A program made the translations under genes and the position numbers. Below are positions 59,924 through 64,000 of a stretch of DNA of 64,000 bases, piece after piece (position 1 is the first letter of the stretch; each line of letters starts with the position of its first letter). The notes under the pieces are model-generated. The model had not been told where the DNA came from, made no database searches, and saw nothing but the letters and a program-made list of their open reading frames with translations. Source of the DNA: Terriglobia bacterium (GTDB lineage: Bacteria; Acidobacteriota; Terriglobia; Terriglobales; Acidobacteriaceae); the NCBI GenBank assembly GCA_020073385.1, contig JAIQFH010000017.1:1-64000 (forward strand), in the 5' to 3' direction.

Positions 59924-60460
59924 TTAGGCTGCCAGCGTGCCGCTTAGCGCTCCTTCCAGTTGCAGCAGTTTGCGTTTTATATCGAGGCCGCCGCCATAGC
60001 CGCACAAGGAGCCATCGGAGGCGATTACGCGATGGCAGGGCACTACGATCGCTATGGGATTGCGGTTGTTCGCCATTCCGACAGCACGGAAGCCCTGGGG
60101 GCGTCCCACGGCACGGGCGATATCAGCGTAGGTGCGAGTTTCACCGTAGGGAATCTCGAGCAGCGCGTGCCAGCATTCCAACTGAAACGGGGTCCCGCGA
60201 AGGTCGAGAGGGAACGAGAACTTGCGGCGGTTTCCAGTGAAGTATTCCTCCAGTTCACACGTGTAGGAGGACATCCTGGTGCCGGAGTTCTGGAAGCTCA
60301 GGGCATCGGACTCAGAGCGCAAGTCGCGCGGATTCGGACGTATGGTCTGCTGGCCGGGGAGGCGGGCGTCGAACTCCAGAGCGACCAATCCCTTGTCGGA
60401 AGCCGCCAAGAACAATGGGCCAACCGGTGATGCAAGTGTCGTGGAATAAAGGGTTTCCAT
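59924..60460 (-). CDS. ogt: Methylated-DNA-protein cysteine methyltransferase
   Basis: Repairs O6-methylguanine by transferring the methyl to its own cysteine. 178 residues from the ATG at 60460 (METLYSTTLASPVGPLFLAA); the long upstream frame to 61306 is the shadow of other genes. The active site PCHRVI and helix-turn-helix TPFQLECWHALLEIPYGETRTYADIA, RAVGMANNRNPIAIVVPCHR are diagnostic. Length is normal. Monocistronic; divergent from the small exported protein at 60617. Confidence 0.92.
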   Translation of the reverse strand: METLYSTTLASPVGPLFLAASDKGLVALEFDARLPGQQTIRPNPRDLRSESDALSFQNSGTRMSSYTCELEEYFTGNRRKFSFPLDLRGTPFQLECWHALLEIPYGETRTYADIARAVGRPQGFRAVGMANNRNPIAIVVPCHRVIASDGSLCGYGGGLDIKRKLLQLEGALSGTLAA

Positions 60461-60616
60461 GTGTAAAGCTTTTCTGGGATAGTCCCGGCCAAAAGTCGCC
60501 GGGGCATACACGATATCATGGAGACGGCCTGGGACCGGCAGTAACCATTTACTGGATTGACAGAAACGGCCTGATAGCCCAAAGTAGTGCTGCAAATTGG
60601 TGCTTGGGAATTTGCA

Positions 60617-61033
60617 TTGAAAAAGACCCTCCTCCTCATTTTCGCGGTAACGGTGGCGACTGTCTTGTTGGTTACCTTCGTCCGGGCCGCCGGAGAGTGG
60701 CAAACCATTGGACAGACCGAAGCGGGAGACAAGGTTTCGGTCAGCTCGGTCCGCGTACTCAAGAACAATCAGCGATCTGCGCTGGTGCGCGTGGAATACA
60801 AGGATCCGGCTCAACTTCCCCAGGGTGGTCCTTTTGTCGAGATGCGCGCGCGGGTGCGGTTTAACTGTGCGAACGGCGTCGCCAATCCCACGACCCAGTG
60901 GTTTTATACCCGGGACCGCAGCGGGCGTTTCGTAGTCAGCAAGAAGGCGAACCACGACGACCAATTCGGCAAGGCACCAGAGGGCGGGTTTGGCGAGTTG
61001 GTCAGTAAGAGCGTCTGCAGCCAGACGAAGTAG
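60617..61033 (+). CDS. Small exported protein, unrecognised
   Basis: About 138 residues from a TTG at 60617 (start uncertain; an ATG at 60587 is in frame). N-terminal hydrophobic segment (KKTLLLIFAVTVATVLLVTF) then a globular part with WQTIGQTEAGDKVSVSSVRV and FNCANGVANPTTQWFYTRDRSGRFV, which resembles surface-adhesin-E-like beta domains only loosely. A cysteine pair could form a disulfide. Function unknown. Confidence 0.55.
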   Translation: MKKTLLLIFAVTVATVLLVTFVRAAGEWQTIGQTEAGDKVSVSSVRVLKNNQRSALVRVEYKDPAQLPQGGPFVEMRARVRFNCANGVANPTTQWFYTRDRSGRFVVSKKANHDDQFGKAPEGGFGELVSKSVCSQTK

Positions 61034-61163
61034 AAATTCCTTCCAACGTTTTTCACAGCCCCCGGCACCTCGGTAACCTGTGAACCACTTCCAACCGACT
61101 CGCTTTGCGAATATCCTGATAAAGAAGTCGGCGAAACTGCGCTGATCTCGACCCACCTTTGGT

Positions 61164-61556
61164 ATGAATTCGCTTCGATTGTATGGATTAGTTGCAACCA
61201 GCGCTGTCGCGTTGACGGGAGCGTACGTGCTGCTGCGGCGCAAGCCGAAGACGCCGGACGAACTAGAGCGTGAACGACGCGCCTGGCTCGAGCGGACTGG
61301 ACGCATTACGGATGGGACCGTGATCGACGTGCAGGAACTCGCCGCCGTGAATGGTCATCATGCAGCTGTCATGTTGATTTATAAGTATGACGTGGCGGGG
61401 GTATCGTACGAGTGCTCGCAGGATGTGACTTATCTCCGACATTGGATCAATCTGCATTCCTGCCGGTTGGGGTTGCACACTTCGGTGAAATACGATTCGC
61501 AGAATCCGGGGAATTCGCTGGTGGTGTCGGAGAATTGGATGGGGTTGCGGCAGTAA
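61164..61556 (+). CDS. Membrane-anchored small protein, DUF3592-like
   Basis: 130 residues with one N-terminal helix (GLVATSAVALTGAYVLL) and a soluble part: GRITDGTVIDVQELAAVNGH, AVMLIYKYDVAGVSYECSQDVTYLRHW, the pattern of DUF3592-type domains that follow a membrane helix. Role unknown. It follows the small exported gene in the same direction by about 130 bases. Confidence 0.6.
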   Translation: MNSLRLYGLVATSAVALTGAYVLLRRKPKTPDELERERRAWLERTGRITDGTVIDVQELAAVNGHHAAVMLIYKYDVAGVSYECSQDVTYLRHWINLHSCRLGLHTSVKYDSQNPGNSLVVSENWMGLRQ

Positions 61557-61698
61557 TCCGTACCAGCATCTGGGCCGTCGTTAAGAAGCTTATGTCGTAG
61601 CGATCGGCAGAAGATGCTGTAGTCCCGCTCCAGGTTCAGCCGTGCATCCGCCACGGGTTCAATTCTGTGCTTCATCCCGCCAGTGAAGAGTCTGTTAC

Positions 61699-61795
61699 GA
61701 AACTCTTCTTTCGCCCCTTCGGGGCTCGCTCATTTCCCACTTGCCACCCACAGCTTGCGCTGTGGGCTGTATTCTTTCGCGGCTTTCGCTCGTTC
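61699..61795 (-). repeat. Family E composite repeat, copy 4 (inverted)
   Basis: TTCTTTCGCCCCTTCGGGGC, CCACAGCTTGCGCTGTGGGC, TGTATTCTTTCGCGGC. Next to the 3' end of the kinase gene, in the convergent gap. Confidence 0.7.
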
Positions 61796-61808
61796 CTCCA
61801 CGCGTCGG

Positions 61809-63395
61809 TTATTGCCAGCTCAGGCGCATGGTGGAATTGTGCTTTTCGAATGAGACGGAAAGCGATTTCGTGTCGCCACCTACGAATTCTGCCGAGAGGG
61901 TTTTTGAAAGGTCAACGGTCTGGTCGGTAGATAAGGCTCGAAAGCGAAGCACACGCTTCCCTGCCGGGACTTTCAGTGTTTCCGCAGTTACGCCCCGGAC
62001 TCCGTTGAAGACGACGAGTTTCTTTTGGGCGGCGCCATGCAAAGGAAGCGTCAGGGCCAGTTTGTCATCGACCCACACGTAGAGCGTCGCATCCTTGAAC
62101 TGATGCTGTACGGCTAATTCCACTATGGAAGAGGGAATGACGATCTGTTTTGCGGGGATGGGTGCGGGTGACGTCTTTGCCGGAGTCTTCTTCTTGCGGA
62201 TCGCCGTGGGAGCGGGCGGCCGGGGCGCAGATTCAGTCTGGACCAGGGTTTGAGACGGCAGAGCGGAATCGAGGTTCACGGTCGCAGCGCTGTTCGTCAT
62301 CCTTACGGAGCTGGGGGATACCGTTTCGTGCTTGTTGCGGACCAGTTTCAACTGAACAGCAACAACGGTAAGCATCGCCAAGGTGGCGGCCCCGAGAATC
62401 AAGTCCCGGATTCGCGCTTTCGCAAGAATACGTCGGACTACCTGCCCGGCCGCTGCCACATTGGCCGCGGGATGCCTGGCGCTCGTATTTTCAGTCAGGG
62501 CGGAACGTGTGCCGGTGGTGGCGGAAGTGCGTCGTGACGTGGTGGTCGAGGTCGTCTTATAACTCTGCTGCAAGATGCGCAGGTCGTCAGCGAAGTCCGA
62601 TCCGCGCTGGTATCGCTCGTTGAGATCCTTGGCCATGGCGCGCGCAATCACCGCGTCCAGTTGCGGGGGCAGGGTCATATCCAAAGCGCTGGCTGCAATG
62701 GGCTCGCGATTGGCTACCTTGAAGCACACGGTGGTGGCGCTCGTACCCTGAAACGGAGAGTGTCCCGTCACCATGGCATAGAGAATTACGCCCAGCGAAA
62801 ACAGGTCGGAGCGGCCGTCCACCGCTTCGCCACTCAACTGCTCGGGAGCCATATAAGCCGGAGTGCCGAGAACTCTTCCGGGGATGGTGAAGTGAGCCAA
62901 GTTCAATTTGGCAATTCCGAAGTCAGCGATTTTGGCGTGCCCGTCCTGGGTGATGAGGATGTTGGCGGGTTTGATGTCGCGGTGAATCACGCCTTGTGCA
63001 TGGGCATAGTCGAGAGCATCAGCGATCTCCTCGGCTAGTTTCAAAGACCGCTCGAGGGAAAGCTTCTTTTCGCGGGAAAGAATTCGGTTCAGCGACTCGC
63101 CCTGAACATACTCCAGCACGATGAAGGGGTCATGGTTTTCCGGATTTTCGCCTACATCGAAGACCGAGACAATTCCCGAATGGTGGAGCCGTCCTGCGGC
63201 TTGCGCCTCATTCATGAAGCGCAGCCGGAATTCCTTTTCTTCGTCGGGTTCCTGGCCCCACAGAGACACGGTTTTCAGGGCAACCAGGCGGTCAATCTGA
63301 GGGTCGCGAGCTTTGAAGACGACGCCCATGGCGCCGCGGCCGAGTTCCGAAAGGACCTCGTACCGGCCGAACTGCTTGGTCTCGGGCTGTTCCAT
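61809..63395 (-). CDS. PknB-type Ser/Thr protein kinase with membrane anchor
   Basis: 528 residues from the ATG at 63395. Kinase domain at about 10-275: glycine loop LGRGAMGVVF, ALK lysine near 41, HRDIKPANIL near 138, DFGIAKL near 158, and the APE-type MAPEQLSG. A basic linker follows, one membrane helix at about 335-355 (LILGAATLAMLTVVAVQL), and a 170-residue extracytoplasmic domain of unrecognised fold (LYVWVDDKLALTLPLHG, AETLKVPAGKRVLRFRALST). It probably phosphorylates unknown targets after sensing a periplasmic signal. Divergent from a second kinase gene. Confidence 0.9.
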   Translation of the reverse strand: MEQPETKQFGRYEVLSELGRGAMGVVFKARDPQIDRLVALKTVSLWGQEPDEEKEFRLRFMNEAQAAGRLHHSGIVSVFDVGENPENHDPFIVLEYVQGESLNRILSREKKLSLERSLKLAEEIADALDYAHAQGVIHRDIKPANILITQDGHAKIADFGIAKLNLAHFTIPGRVLGTPAYMAPEQLSGEAVDGRSDLFSLGVILYAMVTGHSPFQGTSATTVCFKVANREPIAASALDMTLPPQLDAVIARAMAKDLNERYQRGSDFADDLRILQQSYKTTSTTTSRRTSATTGTRSALTENTSARHPAANVAAAGQVVRRILAKARIRDLILGAATLAMLTVVAVQLKLVRNKHETVSPSSVRMTNSAATVNLDSALPSQTLVQTESAPRPPAPTAIRKKKTPAKTSPAPIPAKQIVIPSSIVELAVQHQFKDATLYVWVDDKLALTLPLHGAAQKKLVVFNGVRGVTAETLKVPAGKRVLRFRALSTDQTVDLSKTLSAEFVGGDTKSLSVSFEKHNSTMRLSWQ

Positions 63396-63643
63396 CAACG
63401 GTCCTTACGCGCGAGCCTTTTCTGCCACGAAGCACCAGGAGGGATTCTCGCTATGGTAGCGCCTCAGTCGCTGTGATCCTGAGGGTTTGTTTACAGGGAC
63501 CCGTTACCTCGGTAACGAGTTCAAGAAAGTACTAAATTTCGAAGCCACCGTACGCGGCTGAATGCAATGCAGCAATCACGCTCGGCTGTGACTCCAGGCA
63601 CTTACCGATGTGACCGTGATTTGTAGCATTCTTGGGGGCACGC

Positions 63644-64000
63644 GTGTCTACGCATTACGCCGAACCGGGTCAGTCCATCTCTCACTACCGCCTGCTGGAG
63701 CGTCTGGGCAGCGGGGGCATGGGCGTAGTGTACAAGGCCGAAGACCTGGAGCTGGGCCGCTTCGTCGCTCTCAAGTTCCTGGCGGACGATCTCGCCCATG
63801 ATCCACATGCGTACGAACGCTTTCATCGCGAGGCTCGGGCCGCATCGGCCCTGAATCACCCGAATATCTGCACGATCTACGAAGTGGGCGAACAAGAAGG
63901 CAGCGTATTCATCGCCATGGAGTGCCTGGAGGGGCGTTCGCTGCGAGACGTGTTGCGCGGAACTCCGCTCGGCTTCGACCGCTTGCTCGAACTTGCGTTG
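63644..64000 (+). CDS. PknB-type Ser/Thr protein kinase, N-terminal part (runs off window)
   Basis: 119 codons from a GTG at 63644 after CTTGGGGGCA, a good ribosome binding site. Glycine loop [18 protein letters not shown] near 21-38, VALKF with the ATP lysine K44, [21 protein letters not shown] helix C and beginning of the lobe. The catalytic HRD/DFG regions are beyond the window. Divergent from the kinase at 61809-63395, about 250 bases between starts. Confidence 0.85.
   Translation, partial: MSTHYAEPGQSISHYRLLERLGSGGMGVVYKAEDLELGRFVALKFLADDLAHDPHAYERFHREARAASALNHPNICTIYEVGEQEGSVFIAMECLEGRSLRDVLRGTPLGFDRLLELAL

Noticed and set aside
60461-61306. N-terminal extension of the ogt frame
   Set aside because: The extension overlaps two plus-strand genes and has no family match; the ogt domain begins METLYST at 60460.

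Overview
The window looks like chromosomal DNA of a G+C-rich Gram-negative soil-type bacterium, most likely an acidobacterium (Acidobacteriota, Terriglobia/Koribacter-like). This is an inference. It rests on the mix of BamD, OprB porin and TonB-domain proteins (an outer membrane), many secreted proteins of unknown function, PknB-type kinases, YVTN propellers, CPBP proteases, and very numerous short palindromic intergenic repeats. No rRNA, complete tRNA, CRISPR array, prophage or replication origin was recognised.

Layout. 1-0.6 kb: the end of an IS5-type element that has cut an M50 protease gene. 0.7-6.1 kb: a long-tailed response regulator, a GIY-YIG nuclease boxed by inverted repeats, and an rpe-bamD pair. 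6.2-16.3 kb: transporters, an orphan Opp-type ATPase with a palindromic repeat inside its reading frame, two CPBP proteins, YIP1, an octaheme HAO-family cytochrome, an aldo/keto reductase and a secreted DinB protein. 16.4-27.3 kb: a radical SAM/SPASM enzyme, ACT protein, racemase, an add-small membrane protein-def run, an esterase, an APC transporter and a PcrA helicase that also carries an in-frame repeat. 27.7-34.6 kb: ARPP-1, HEAT and YVTN proteins, galU, purE and purD. 34.8-42.4 kb: a methyltransferase pseudogene, OprB porin, SDR, Crp/Fnr regulator, response regulator, and a large peptidase-TPR-TonB-Sel1 fusion.

42.4-46.2 kb is the accessory island: a PD-(D/E)XK endonuclease between direct copies of a repeat, then a three-gene, lower-G+C cassette (TIGR04255-type protein, helix-turn-helix protein, HDCD-motif protein) behind a perfect inverted repeat. 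It is the best candidate for an undescribed system. 46.2-64 kb: aconitase, an S41 protease, a receiver-to-TonB fusion, a pair of paralogous secreted proteins (one frameshifted) around an IS110 relic, an FAD oxidoreductase, a second APC transporter, ogt, two small exported proteins and two divergent Ser/Thr kinases.

The most distinctive property is repeat load. By eye there are about nine families of 40-100 bp hairpin-forming elements, called A to I below, with more than 30 copies. They stack in gene gaps, and two copies lie in frame inside an ABC ATPase and PcrA. Functional links between neighbours are mostly weak. The clear operon-like units are rpe-bamD, add-small membrane protein-def, purD-purE and the 43.9-46.2 kb cassette. 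Family names are from recognition of motifs without database searches, and start sites are often uncertain because ribosome binding sites are weak and several genes appear to use GTG or TTG.
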